A stretch of DNA of 64,000 nucleotides. Source: CAVUFH01 sp963740835 (lineage in GTDB: Bacteria > Actinomycetota > Acidimicrobiia > IMCC26256 > PALSA-610). How positions within the stretch are numbered: position 1 is the first letter of the stretch; every line of letters begins with the position of its first letter. The notes below the pieces were generated by a model, which was not told the DNA's origin, searched no databases, and saw only the letters and a program-made list of their open reading frames with translations. The DNA is taken from the NCBI GenBank assembly GCA_963740835.1, contig CAVUFH010000002.1, forward strand, positions 682,001-746,000, in the 5' to 3' direction. The translations under genes were made by a program, and so were the position numbers. Shown here piece after piece: positions 7,737 to 15,164 of this stretch.

Positions 7737-9017
7737 ATGACGATGACGACCACCACCCTGCCGGCCGAACCGGTTTCGGCCCCCACCGAGGGCAACCGCG
7801 GCGTGCGCGCGCGGATGCTGGTGCTGGGCGTGCTCGTACCCGCCCTCGCAGCCATCGCGTGGACACTGTTGAAGTCCACCGTCGTGCTCCCGTGGTTCGA
7901 GGGTGTGCACGGCTGGATGTTCAGCCGCGACCTCTTCGTCCCGCTGCCCGCGGCGCGCTACGTGTCGCAGGGCGCAGTGTTCCAGATGTACGAACCTGCT
8001 GCCGGCTACTCGTCGATCGGCTATCCGTACACGCCGGCACTGCCGCTGCTGCTCGCACCGGTCGGTTGGGTCGCGGATCACTTCGCGCTCACCGACAACC
8101 TCAAGTACCCGGTTGCGCGCCCGAGTCTGTTCGTGATCTTCGGGCCGGTCGCGGCCCTCCTGGGCGTCGTGCCCTTGATGGTGTCGATCGGTGCCGCGCT
8201 ACGTGCGCACGTCTCCGCGGCGAAGGCGCTCGCCGCGCAATGGGCGGTTCTCGTCGCGACCGCGTCGGTCACCCTGGTGTACATCCACCCCGAGGACGCG
8301 ATTGCGTGCGCGAGCCTGATCGGCAGCGCGCACGCGGCTTCGAAGGGCAACTGGCGCCGCGCCGGTGTCCTCGTCGCGGTCGCGATCCTCTTCAAGCAGT
8401 GGGCGGTGATCCCGTCACTGGTGCTGCTGGCCGCGGCGCCGCGAGACCACCGTCGCATCTACTCGTTCTACGGGTACGTCATCCCGTTGCTCGTAATGGT
8501 TCCGTTCCTCATGGCAACGCCGGAGGCGACGTTCGACGCGATGACGGGCGCGCAAGCGTCGCTCACGCTCGGCCACCAGCAGTTGTGGACGTCGATGGTG
8601 TTCGGGAGCACCGAGCTCGCCAGCGCCACGCTGCTGCGTCTCCTCTGGATGGCGGCAGCCGCCGGCATCGCGTGGCAGGTGCGGAACCGCAGCTCACTGG
8701 TCGCGCTGCTCGGCGGTCTCGGCGCGGTGATGCTCGCGCGCCTCGTCTGCGAGCCGACGATCTTCGCTTACTATCTCGGGCCCGCGTTCGCGTTCGCGAT
8801 CCTGTGCGCCGCCTTGCTGCGGCTGCCGTTCGGGTTGCGTGCGTTCTGCTCGGTTGCCCTTCAGTTGTGGTGCGGGTTTCACCACTTGCCGGAAGCGCTG
8901 TGGTGGCTCGTTCTCGGTGCCGGCACGGCGTACGTGTGCGCTCCGCTCATCATTGCGCTGCGTCACGACGTCGTCCCTGCTCCGGTGCGGCCACATGCGG
9001 TGCCCATACCGGCCTGA
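7737..9017 (+). CDS. Polytopic membrane protein resembling GT-C/DUF2029-type glycosyltransferases
   Basis: This 426-residue protein has roughly ten hydrophobic segments. It carries features seen in actinobacterial DUF2029/GT87-like polyprenyl-sugar transferases: an early acidic/aromatic loop (YPYTPALPLLLAP), a HPED motif (YIHPEDAIACASL) and a KQWAVIPSL segment. A catalytic assignment is not secure. Its position between the pilin 3 terminator and another prepilin gene suggests a role in pilus biology, for example pilin glycosylation; that is inference only. ATG 7737 was chosen; GTG 7716 and ATG 7743 are in the same frame, and no clear ribosome binding site decides. The next gene starts 20 bases downstream. 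Confidence 0.6.
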   Translation: MTMTTTTLPAEPVSAPTEGNRGVRARMLVLGVLVPALAAIAWTLLKSTVVLPWFEGVHGWMFSRDLFVPLPAARYVSQGAVFQMYEPAAGYSSIGYPYTPALPLLLAPVGWVADHFALTDNLKYPVARPSLFVIFGPVAALLGVVPLMVSIGAALRAHVSAAKALAAQWAVLVATASVTLVYIHPEDAIACASLIGSAHAASKGNWRRAGVLVAVAILFKQWAVIPSLVLLAAAPRDHRRIYSFYGYVIPLLVMVPFLMATPEATFDAMTGAQASLTLGHQQLWTSMVFGSTELASATLLRLLWMAAAAGIAWQVRNRSSLVALLGGLGAVMLARLVCEPTIFAYYLGPAFAFAILCAALLRLPFGLRAFCSVALQLWCGFHHLPEALWWLVLGAGTAYVCAPLIIALRHDVVPAPVRPHAVPIPA

Positions 9018-9037
9018 GCGGGAAAGGGAAATGCTCC

Positions 9038-9538
9038 ATGGAAGGAATACGACGACATCGAGAGGAGGAGGGATTCACACTCATCGAGCTCATGACGGTC
9101 GTTCTCATCATTGCCATTCTCATGACGATCGGATTGCCGGTGTGGTTCGCGGCGCGTCAGCGCGCGGCCGATCGCGCCGGGCAGAGCCTGGTGATGGAAG
9201 GCCATCGGGCGTTGCTCGTCTCGTTGGCCGATGCCAAGGATCTCTCCACCATCACGTTGGCAGACCTGAACGCGGTGGAGCCGGCGATCCGTTTCGTGGG
9301 TCCGGCGGTCGGCGCGGAGTCCCGGCAGGAACAGCTGTCGGTGACGATCGGGAACGACGGCACGTACGACTACGCGATCATCTCGACCCACGCAACGGGC
9401 GGCAACGGCTGCATCGCGGTGCGCGAACGGGAAGGCGCGGGGACGGACTTCGCGCGCCTCACCGGGACCTCGCCGTGCCCGGCCACTGCGTTCGGACCGG
9501 CCTCGGCATGGGGTCCCGAATGGTCGAAGGTGACATGA
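9038..9538 (+). CDS. Type IV pilin-like protein (divergent or minor pilin)
   Basis: This 166-residue protein has a short charged leader (MEGIRRHREEEG) followed by FTLIELMTVVLIIAIL, a clear prepilin-peptidase site with Glu5. The N-terminal helix and the FAARQRAADRAGQ segment match the three major pilins, but the globular part is unrelated in sequence. It has two cysteines (in NGCIAV and SPCPAT), consistent with a C-terminal disulfide. It is probably a minor pilin that primes or tips the fibre. ATG 9038 follows AAAGGGAA with good spacing. It lies between the glycosyltransferase-like gene and pilD, and no separate promoter was recognised. Confidence 0.88.
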   Translation: MEGIRRHREEEGFTLIELMTVVLIIAILMTIGLPVWFAARQRAADRAGQSLVMEGHRALLVSLADAKDLSTITLADLNAVEPAIRFVGPAVGAESRQEQLSVTIGNDGTYDYAIISTHATGGNGCIAVREREGAGTDFARLTGTSPCPATAFGPASAWGPEWSKVT

Positions 9539-9596
9539 GCCACCGGTGCGCCGGACGGACGCGACGCGCGCCCGTCCGGCGGGTACCGTCAAAGCC

Positions 9597-10367
9597 GTGA
9601 CGGTGTTCGTCGCGATCGCCTGCGGGGTCCTCGGTCTCCTTGTCGGGTCGTTCCTGAACGTCGTCATCTGGCGGGTGCCGCGCCGCGAGTCCATCGTGCT
9701 GCCGGCGTCACACTGTCCGTCGTGCGACGCACCGCTCGCGCCGTACGACAACATCCCGGTCGTTTCCTGGGTCGCGTTGCGGGCCAAGTGCCGGCACTGC
9801 GACGCGCCGATCTCGGCCCGCTACCCCGCGGTCGAGCTCCTCACGGGCCTCCTCTTCGTCGCGGTCGGCGCGCGCTTCGCCGATTCATGGGTGCTGCCCG
9901 CGTACCTGGTGTTCACGGCCGGGCTCGTCGCGCTCTCGCTCATCGACCTCGAGCACTACGTGCTCCCCAACCGGATCCTCTACCCGGTCGGGTTCATCTC
10001 GCTGCCGCTGCTGTTCGTGGGTTCGTTGCTCGACGGCGACGTCGGCGCGTTCGGGCGGGCCCTGCTCGGTGGGGTTGCCGCCTTCGCGGTGTTCTACGTG
10101 ATCCATACGGCATCACCGCGCGGCATGGGCTTCGGTGACGTGCGGCTCTCGTTCCTGCTCGGCTGCTTCCTCGGCTACCTCAGCTGGTGGCACGTCTTCT
10201 TCGGGATCTTCGCCGGATTCGTGTACGGCTCGGTCGTGGGCCTCACGCTGGCCGCCATCGGCAAGCGGGGCCGCAAGCAACGCATCCCGTTCGGCCCGTT
10301 CCTGGCTGCCGGCGCGATGACGATCATCCTCGTCGGCCAACCCCTCATCGACGCGTACCGCGGCTGA
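9597..10367 (+). CDS. pilD: Prepilin leader peptidase / N-methyltransferase PilD
   Basis: This 256-residue polytopic protein starts with the hydrophobic VFVAIACGVLGLLVGSFLNVVIWR typical of PilD. It has the zinc-binding cysteine pairs HCPSCDAPL and KCRHCDAPI in the methyltransferase part, and the two catalytic aspartates of GxGD aspartic proteases (LIDLEHYVLPN and GMGFGDVRL). It would cleave the four prepilins of this locus after glycine and N-methylate the new phenylalanine in the inner membrane. GTG 9597 gives the usual short N-terminus; an in-frame start at 9546 would add 17 polar residues. A stem-loop follows the stop. Confidence 0.93.
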   Translation: MTVFVAIACGVLGLLVGSFLNVVIWRVPRRESIVLPASHCPSCDAPLAPYDNIPVVSWVALRAKCRHCDAPISARYPAVELLTGLLFVAVGARFADSWVLPAYLVFTAGLVALSLIDLEHYVLPNRILYPVGFISLPLLFVGSLLDGDVGAFGRALLGGVAAFAVFYVIHTASPRGMGFGDVRLSFLLGCFLGYLSWWHVFFGIFAGFVYGSVVGLTLAAIGKRGRKQRIPFGPFLAAGAMTIILVGQPLIDAYRG

Positions 10368-10375
10368 ACACCCCC

Positions 10376-10400
10376 GCAACGAGCGGGTTTCGCTCATTGC
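10376..10400 (+). terminator. Stem-loop after pilD
   Basis: GCAACGAGCG (10376-10385) pairs with CGCTCATTGC (10391-10400) with one G-U pair and a 5-base loop, 9 bases after the pilD stop. There is no T run, so its strength is uncertain. Confidence 0.6.
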
Positions 10401-10413
10401 GCGCACGAAGTGT

Positions 10414-10441
10414 TCAACACGCGGCGTTGTCGTGCCGATAT
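10414..10441 (+). promoter_or_regulatory. Sigma-28/WhiG-like promoter upstream of the pilM operon
   Basis: TCAAC (10414-10418), 15 bases, then GCCGATAT (10434-10441), which equals the SigD-type -10. It has the same architecture as the three pilin promoters, placed 72 bases before the small helix-turn-helix gene. Confidence 0.6.
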
Positions 10442-10513
10442 CAGGCTGGTGCGTCGATCGACCATTGATGCCAAAGGATCGTGCTGTGTTGATTGTGGAT
10501 CAGAGGTGAACCG

Positions 10514-10723
10514 GTGGCTGCAACAGACCACCACCTGCTCACGGTTCGGGAAGTCGCCGACGATGTTCGGGTCTCCACGATGACCGTGTACCGACTCATC
10601 AAGTCCGGCGCGTTGCCCGCAATCCGCGTCGGGAAGCATTTCCGTATTCGTGAAGTCGATCTCAGTCGTTACCTCGACGCGCAGACGACTGTTCCGGGAG
10701 GGGGACAATGGCCCGCCGCCTGA
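10514..10723 (+). CDS. Small excisionase/MerR-type helix-turn-helix protein
   Basis: This 69-residue protein is essentially one DNA-binding domain: LLTVREVADDVRVSTMTVYRLIKSGALPAIRVGKHFRIREVDLSRYL matches the excisionase-family helix-turn-helix with its basic wing. Such single-domain proteins act as transcription factors or recombination directionality factors. No integrase or attachment site is nearby, so a regulator of the pilus genes is the better guess. GTG 10514 follows an AGAGGTGA site. The stop overlaps the pilM start by 16 bases, so the two are translationally linked. It is the first gene after the putative sigma-28-like promoter. Confidence 0.75.
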   Translation: MAATDHHLLTVREVADDVRVSTMTVYRLIKSGALPAIRVGKHFRIREVDLSRYLDAQTTVPGGGQWPAA

Positions 10724-12504
10724 TCGGCCTTGACATCGGGACCAACGCGGTCACGCTTGCCGAGATCTCGCCAGGGAATCCGCCGCGCCTCGAACGCTTC
10801 GGACAGGTCGCACTGCCGGCCGACGCGATGCGTGAGGGCGAGGTCGTGGACGACCGTGCGCTCATCGACGCCATCTCGCGTCTGCGCTCGGAAGTCGACC
10901 TCAAGAAGGCGCCGGTGCGCCTCGGTCTCGCGAGCCCCCGAGCGGTGGTTCGGCAGGTCGAGATGCCTGCGATGTCGCGTGACGAGCTCGCCGGTGCACT
11001 GAAGTACCAAGCCGCAGACCTCATCCCGATCCCCATGGACGAAGCCGTGCTCGACTTCGCCATCCTCGGGAACTCGACGAGCGAAGGCGGCGAAGCCCTG
11101 ATGCAGGTGCTGCTCGTCGCCGCGCACGAAGCGCCGACCGCGCGCCTCGTCGCCGCGGTCGAGTCCGCCGGCTTCGGTGTCGCGGCCGTCGACCTCCTTC
11201 CGCTCGCGCTGATCCGTGCACTGACGCACGCCAACCCGAACAGCACCGAAGTGCCGGGCGGAGAGGGCATCGTGTCGTTCGGTGGCGGCGTCACCGCGAT
11301 CGCGGTGCACGAAGGTGGCATCCCGCGCTTCGTCCGTGTCCTCGGCACCGGTGGGCGCGAGCTCACCGACGCGATCGCCGGTGAGCTGAACATCCCGCCG
11401 GAGACCGCCGAAGCACTGAAGCGTCAGCTCGCCCAAGGTGGCAGCGACGAGCTCGTGACGCGGGCCCGCGCCGCGATCGAACGTCCGCTGTCGATGCTGC
11501 TGGACGAAGTCCGCAGCTCCCTCGACTACTACCGCAACCAACCGGGCGCGGCGCGACTGCTGAGCGTCGTCGTCACGGGTGGTGCGTCGCAGCTTCCCGG
11601 GCTCCCCGAGCGTCTGTCGACGCTCATCGGACTCCCGGCCGAGCCCGCGACGCCGCGCAGCCAACTCGCCATCGGTGACATCCGGTTCCCCGAGAGCGAG
11701 TACCCGCGCCTCGACCCGTACCTGCCGGCCGCCGTGGGTCTCGCCCTCGGTGGTGCCGGTGTCGGTACCGTCGTCGACCTCGCGCCACGCAACCGCAAGC
11801 GCACGAAGTCGGACTCGGGTGGTGCCGGTGGTTCCGGCATGCTCAAGCCCGTCCTCGCGGTTGCCGCGGGACTGATCGTGGTGCTCGGCGTACCGACGTT
11901 CCTCGCGCACAAGAGCCTCTCCGACAAGAAGAGCGAGAAGGCGAAGGTCGAGCAGCACAACACGCAGCTCCAGGCCGACATCAACTCGAAGGCCGACATC
12001 CAGGCGGCCGCGGAGGAAGTCGACTCGCTGAACGCGCAGGTCGCGACACTGCTCAAGAACGACGTCTCGTGGAGCCACGAGCTCCAGGAGATCTCGAAGA
12101 CCATGCCCGCGGGCACCTGGCTCGACACCTTCCAGGGTGCGGTCACCCAGCCGGTTCCGGTCGCGCCGACTCCGGCACCGGCCGAAGGTGACAGCTCGAG
12201 CAGTGACAGCTCGAGCAGTGACAGTTCGGCGCCGCCGGCGGCTGAGGCCGCACCGGTACCGACCGGCCTGCAGGGCACGATCACGTTCCAGGTGAAGGGT
12301 CACACCTACACGGATGTCTCGGCGTGGCTGCGGTCCGTCGGCGATCCGAAGGTGTTCCCGACCCTCACCGGACTGTGGGTCGGTACGGCAACCGCGGCCG
12401 TCGACGCCAACGCCGGCCCGATCGTCTCCTTCAGCTCGACCGCCGACCTGACCGACTCGGCCCGCAGCCATCGGTTGGAGAAGTTCCAAGGAGGAACGCA
12501 ATGA
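10708..12504 (+). CDS. pilM: PilM-PilN fusion protein
   Basis: This 598-residue protein joins two normally separate pilus assembly proteins. Residues 1 to about 350 are an actin-like PilM ATPase (LIGLDIGTNAVTLAEI, VVVTGGASQLPGLPERL, AAVGLALGG). From about 352, VDLAPRNRKR resembles the short PilN N-terminus that docks on PilM. A membrane helix (about 377-395), a charged coiled coil, a Pro/Ser linker rich in DSSSS and a PilN-like periplasmic domain follow. In other systems PilM binds the cytoplasmic tail of PilN; here the interaction is made permanent. The reading frame is continuous without low-quality signs. ATG 10708 follows GGGAGGGGG. Confidence 0.85.
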   Translation: MARRLIGLDIGTNAVTLAEISPGNPPRLERFGQVALPADAMREGEVVDDRALIDAISRLRSEVDLKKAPVRLGLASPRAVVRQVEMPAMSRDELAGALKYQAADLIPIPMDEAVLDFAILGNSTSEGGEALMQVLLVAAHEAPTARLVAAVESAGFGVAAVDLLPLALIRALTHANPNSTEVPGGEGIVSFGGGVTAIAVHEGGIPRFVRVLGTGGRELTDAIAGELNIPPETAEALKRQLAQGGSDELVTRARAAIERPLSMLLDEVRSSLDYYRNQPGAARLLSVVVTGGASQLPGLPERLSTLIGLPAEPATPRSQLAIGDIRFPESEYPRLDPYLPAAVGLALGGAGVGTVVDLAPRNRKRTKSDSGGAGGSGMLKPVLAVAAGLIVVLGVPTFLAHKSLSDKKSEKAKVEQHNTQLQADINSKADIQAAAEEVDSLNAQVATLLKNDVSWSHELQEISKTMPAGTWLDTFQGAVTQPVPVAPTPAPAEGDSSSSDSSSSDSSAPPAAEAAPVPTGLQGTITFQVKGHTYTDVSAWLRSVGDPKVFPTLTGLWVGTATAAVDANAGPIVSFSSTADLTDSARSHRLEKFQGGTQ

Positions 12505-12524
12505 CCGGGTGGGTGCGGAAATGA
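12501..12524 (+). other. Seven-codon relay ORF between pilM-pilN and pilO
   Basis: ATG 12501 overlaps the pilMN stop (TGA 12502-12504) and is preceded by AGGAGG. It encodes only MTGWVRK, and its stop TGA 12522-12524 overlaps the pilO ATG 12521. The best ribosome binding site of the junction therefore serves the small ORF, and pilO may be translated by reinitiation. Confidence 0.45.
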
Positions 12525-13156
12525 ACAATCGCACGATCACTGCGGCGGTGCTGGCATCGGTTGCCATCATCGCGGTGTGGTGGCTCTTCCTCTTCTCGCC
12601 CGCGCGCAGCGACGCGAGCAAGGTCAACGACGAGCTCACCACTGCCAAGGCGCAGACGCGGACGCTCGAGACGCAGAAGAAGCAGATCGACGACCTCGAG
12701 AAGCGCGCCCCGGAGATCAACGCGGAGCGCGACAAACTCCGCGCCGCGGTGCCGCAGGATGCGGACCTCGCGTCGTTCATCGACCAGGCGAACGAGCTCG
12801 GCACCGAAGCCGGCATCACGTGGGTCTCGGTCACGCCGACCGAGCCGGCCGCAGGAAGCGTCGCCGGTGAGATCCCGATCAACCTGCAGGTGACCGGCGG
12901 GTACTTCCAGGTGCTCGACTACGTCAACAAGCTCGAGAACATGCCGCGGCTCGTCATCGTCGACCAGGTTGCGCTGACCGCGACCGCGTCGGCCGAGGGT
13001 GCCAGCGCCGCCGCGCCGAGCTTGTCGGCGACGTTGACCGCCCGCATGTTCAGCCAGGGTGGTGCGGCGGCGACCGTCGCGCCCGACGGTTCGACGACGC
13101 CGACCAGCGTCGCCGGTGGCGGCGGTGTTGCGGCACCGCAGGGAACGGAGAGCTGA
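12521..13156 (+). CDS. pilO: Type IV pilus alignment protein PilO
   Basis: This 211-residue bitopic membrane protein has a single N-terminal membrane helix (ITAAVLASVAIIAVWWLFLF), a long charged coiled coil (about residues 27-75) and a ferredoxin-like periplasmic domain ending in PRLVIVDQVALTA. The tail is a Ser/Thr/Gly linker. PilO pairs with the PilN part of the preceding protein in the inner-membrane alignment complex. ATG 12521 is chosen; an in-frame GTG at 12509 would add four residues and sits at a more usual distance from AGGAGG 12490-12495. The next gene begins one base after the stop. Confidence 0.87.
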   Translation: MNNRTITAAVLASVAIIAVWWLFLFSPARSDASKVNDELTTAKAQTRTLETQKKQIDDLEKRAPEINAERDKLRAAVPQDADLASFIDQANELGTEAGITWVSVTPTEPAAGSVAGEIPINLQVTGGYFQVLDYVNKLENMPRLVIVDQVALTATASAEGASAAAPSLSATLTARMFSQGGAAATVAPDGSTTPTSVAGGGGVAAPQGTES

Positions 13157-13157
13157 G

Positions 13158-13454
13158 ATGCGACAACTCGAGCGCCGACAGATCGTGTTGTTCGCGATCT
13201 TGGGCATCGTGCTCGTGGCCTTGCTGATGTGGAAGTTCGTCCTCAGCGGCGGTGGCGACAGCTCGACGGCAGTGCAGCCCACGACCGTCACCTCGGTGGT
13301 CAACGGGCAGGCGCAGTCCGACCCGGCCGACCCGAACGCGACCACCGGGACCGGCACGACCGGCACCGACGCGACCACGCCGACCACGACCGCGTTCGTG
13401 GACGAGCCGTTCGTGGTCGGGGCGTACCGGGATCCGTTCGCACCGGCCGGCTGA
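13158..13454 (+). CDS. Small membrane protein with a PilP-like RDPF end
   Basis: This 98-residue protein has an N-terminal membrane helix (IVLFAILGIVLVALLMW), a Thr/Asp/Gly-rich low-complexity linker and ends VGAYRDPFAPAG. The (R)DPF(x)P motif is typical of the N-terminal region of PilP and GspC-like proteins, just before their folded domain. That domain is absent here but a matching one is encoded in the next gene. Its position right after pilO fits PilP, the lipoprotein or membrane partner of PilN/PilO that contacts the secretin. ATG 13158 follows GGAGAG. Confidence 0.6.
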   Translation: MRQLERRQIVLFAILGIVLVALLMWKFVLSGGGDSSTAVQPTTVTSVVNGQAQSDPADPNATTGTGTTGTDATTPTTTAFVDEPFVVGAYRDPFAPAG

Positions 13455-13475
13455 TCGCCCGCGCGATCCGGTCGC

Positions 13476-13943
13476 GTGATCCACGCGAGCCATCATGACG
13501 ACGTGGTGGCTCGCGTCTGGTCACTCGTCGTCGGCATGCTCGGTGGCGCCGCGATCGTCGGCGTTCTGCTCGTCGGGCACGCCCTCTTCTTCGACAACGG
13601 CTTCTTCGACAACGGCCGCGACGGGATCGCGGCCACCGGGACCACGGTGCCGACCTCGCTGACAACCAGCGACCCGGCCGCGGTGGCGACGACGACGACT
13701 GCCGGTGCCGGTGCGACAACCACGCCCGCCCTGCCGACGGGAACCGTCACCCTGCTCGACGTCTTCACCGAGAACGACCGCACGATCGCGACGGTGATGG
13801 TGGACGCGGATTCCTACAACGTCGCCGCGGGCGACACTTTCGCCACGGACTACCGCGTCGACGCGATCACCGGCCGCTGCGCCCAGCTCCGCCACGGCGG
13901 CAAGACCTTCGAGCTCTGCGTCGGCGCCTCGATCAAAACCTGA
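13476..13943 (+). CDS. Membrane protein with a C-terminal PilP/GspC-like domain
   Basis: This protein of up to 155 residues has an N-terminal membrane helix (WSLVVGMLGGAAIVGVLLVGHALFF), a Thr-rich linker, and a C-terminal domain beginning VTLLDVFTENDRTIATVMVD and ending CAQLRHGGKTFELCVG. This resembles the small beta domain found in PilP/GspC-like proteins of Gram-positive-related pilus operons, including two cysteines. Together with the preceding gene it would make one complete PilP-like protein, although each has its own membrane helix. The start is uncertain: GTG 13476, 13503 and 13506 are all in frame and none has a strong ribosome binding site. Confidence 0.55.
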   Translation: MIHASHHDDVVARVWSLVVGMLGGAAIVGVLLVGHALFFDNGFFDNGRDGIAATGTTVPTSLTTSDPAAVATTTTAGAGATTTPALPTGTVTLLDVFTENDRTIATVMVDADSYNVAAGDTFATDYRVDAITGRCAQLRHGGKTFELCVGASIKT

Positions 13944-13991
13944 GTCGCGCAAACCTGAGTGACCAAACCTGAGGCCCCGCAGGCCCTCACC

Positions 13992-13997
13992 TATCCT
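13992..13997 (+). promoter_or_regulatory. TATCCT -10 hexamer directly before aroC
   Basis: TATCCT ends 6 bases before the aroC GTG, which has no ribosome binding site, so transcription would begin at or near the start codon. No convincing -35 is seen. Confidence 0.45.
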
Positions 13998-14003
13998 TTT
14001 TGG

Positions 14004-15164
14004 GTGCTCCGCTTCTTGACCGCGGGGGAGTCGCACGGTCCCGCCCTGGTGGTCACCGTCGAAGGGCTCCCTGCCGGACTCCCGATCCTGCTCGAGGACA
14101 TCGCGGGCGAGCTGGCGCGGCGGCGGCTCGGCTACGGGCGCGGCCCTCGGATGCGCTTCGAGCAGGACGAGATCGAATTCCTCGGCGGGGTCCGGCACGG
14201 GCGCACGCTGGGCTCGCCGGTTGCGATCCTCGTGCGCAACAGCGAGTGGGCGACCGGGCGCTGGCGCGAGGAGATGGACTCCGCGCCCGGCCGTACCGAG
14301 CAGCCGCTCACGCAACCCCGCCCCGGGCACGCCGACCTCGCCGGGATGCAGAAGTACGGCTTCACCGACGCGCGCGACGTCCTGGAGCGGGCGAGCGCGC
14401 GGGAGACCGCGGCACGCGTCGCGGCCGGCGCGCTGGCCAAGGTCCTGCTCTCGCACCTCGAAGTCGCGGTGCTCAGTCATGTCATCCAGCTCGGCGCCGC
14501 CCATGCTTCCGCGGCGCGGCGTCCGCGGCCCGGTGACCTCGCGATCGTCGACACGTCCGAGGTCCGCTGCTTCGACACCGACGCCGAGCACGAGATGATC
14601 CGCGAGATCAAGGAAGCGGCCAAGGCCGGCGACTCCCTCGGCGGTGTGGTCGAGGTGCTCGGCTACGGCGTCCCGCCCGGCCTCGGCTCGCACGTGCACT
14701 GGGACCGCCGCATCGACGCGTTGTTCGCACAGGCGCTGATGAGCATCCAGGCGATGAAGGCAGTCGAGATCGGCGAGGGTTTCGATGTCGCGGGCCGGCG
14801 CGGGAGTGAAGCGCACGACGCGATCGCGTGGGACGCGAGCGAAGGGACGTACCGGCGCGAGTCGGCACGGGCGGGTGGGATCGAAGGGGGGATGACCACC
14901 GGCGACCTGCTCGTCGCGCGCGTCGCGATGAAGCCACTCGCGACGTTGAACCGTCCGGTGCTGAAGACCGTCGACGTCGAGACGAAGGAAGCGACGGTTT
15001 CGTTCAAGGAGCGCACCGACGTCACCGCGGTGCCCGCGGCCGGCGTCGTCGCGGAGACGATGGTGGCGCTCGTGCTCGCATCCGAGTCGCTCCGCAAGTT
15101 CGGCGGCGACTCGCTGACCGAGTTCGTGCGCAACTACGACGCCTACCGGGCGTCGCTCTCGTGA
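14004..15164 (+). CDS. aroC: Chorismate synthase
   Basis: This 386-residue enzyme makes chorismate from 5-enolpyruvylshikimate-3-phosphate using reduced FMN, the last common step of aromatic amino acid synthesis. Family signatures are visible: LTAGESHGPAL at the start, ARRRLGYGRGPRM, RPGHADLAGMQKYG, RASARETAARVAAGA, and the late LRKFGGDSLTEF. The length is normal. GTG 14004 was chosen because the family begins immediately before FLTAGESHG. The stop overlaps the aroK start (GTGA), beginning an operon of four shikimate genes. Confidence 0.96.
   Translation: MLRFLTAGESHGPALVVTVEGLPAGLPILLEDIAGELARRRLGYGRGPRMRFEQDEIEFLGGVRHGRTLGSPVAILVRNSEWATGRWREEMDSAPGRTEQPLTQPRPGHADLAGMQKYGFTDARDVLERASARETAARVAAGALAKVLLSHLEVAVLSHVIQLGAAHASAARRPRPGDLAIVDTSEVRCFDTDAEHEMIREIKEAAKAGDSLGGVVEVLGYGVPPGLGSHVHWDRRIDALFAQALMSIQAMKAVEIGEGFDVAGRRGSEAHDAIAWDASEGTYRRESARAGGIEGGMTTGDLLVARVAMKPLATLNRPVLKTVDVETKEATVSFKERTDVTAVPAAGVVAETMVALVLASESLRKFGGDSLTEFVRNYDAYRASLS

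Noticed and set aside
10514..10723. Excisionase as a sign of an integrated element
   Set aside because: No integrase, attachment repeats or change in base composition were seen around it, and it overlaps pilM.
10669..12882. 737-residue antisense frame opposite pilM-pilO
   Set aside because: It spans two well-supported genes on the other strand and has no family features.
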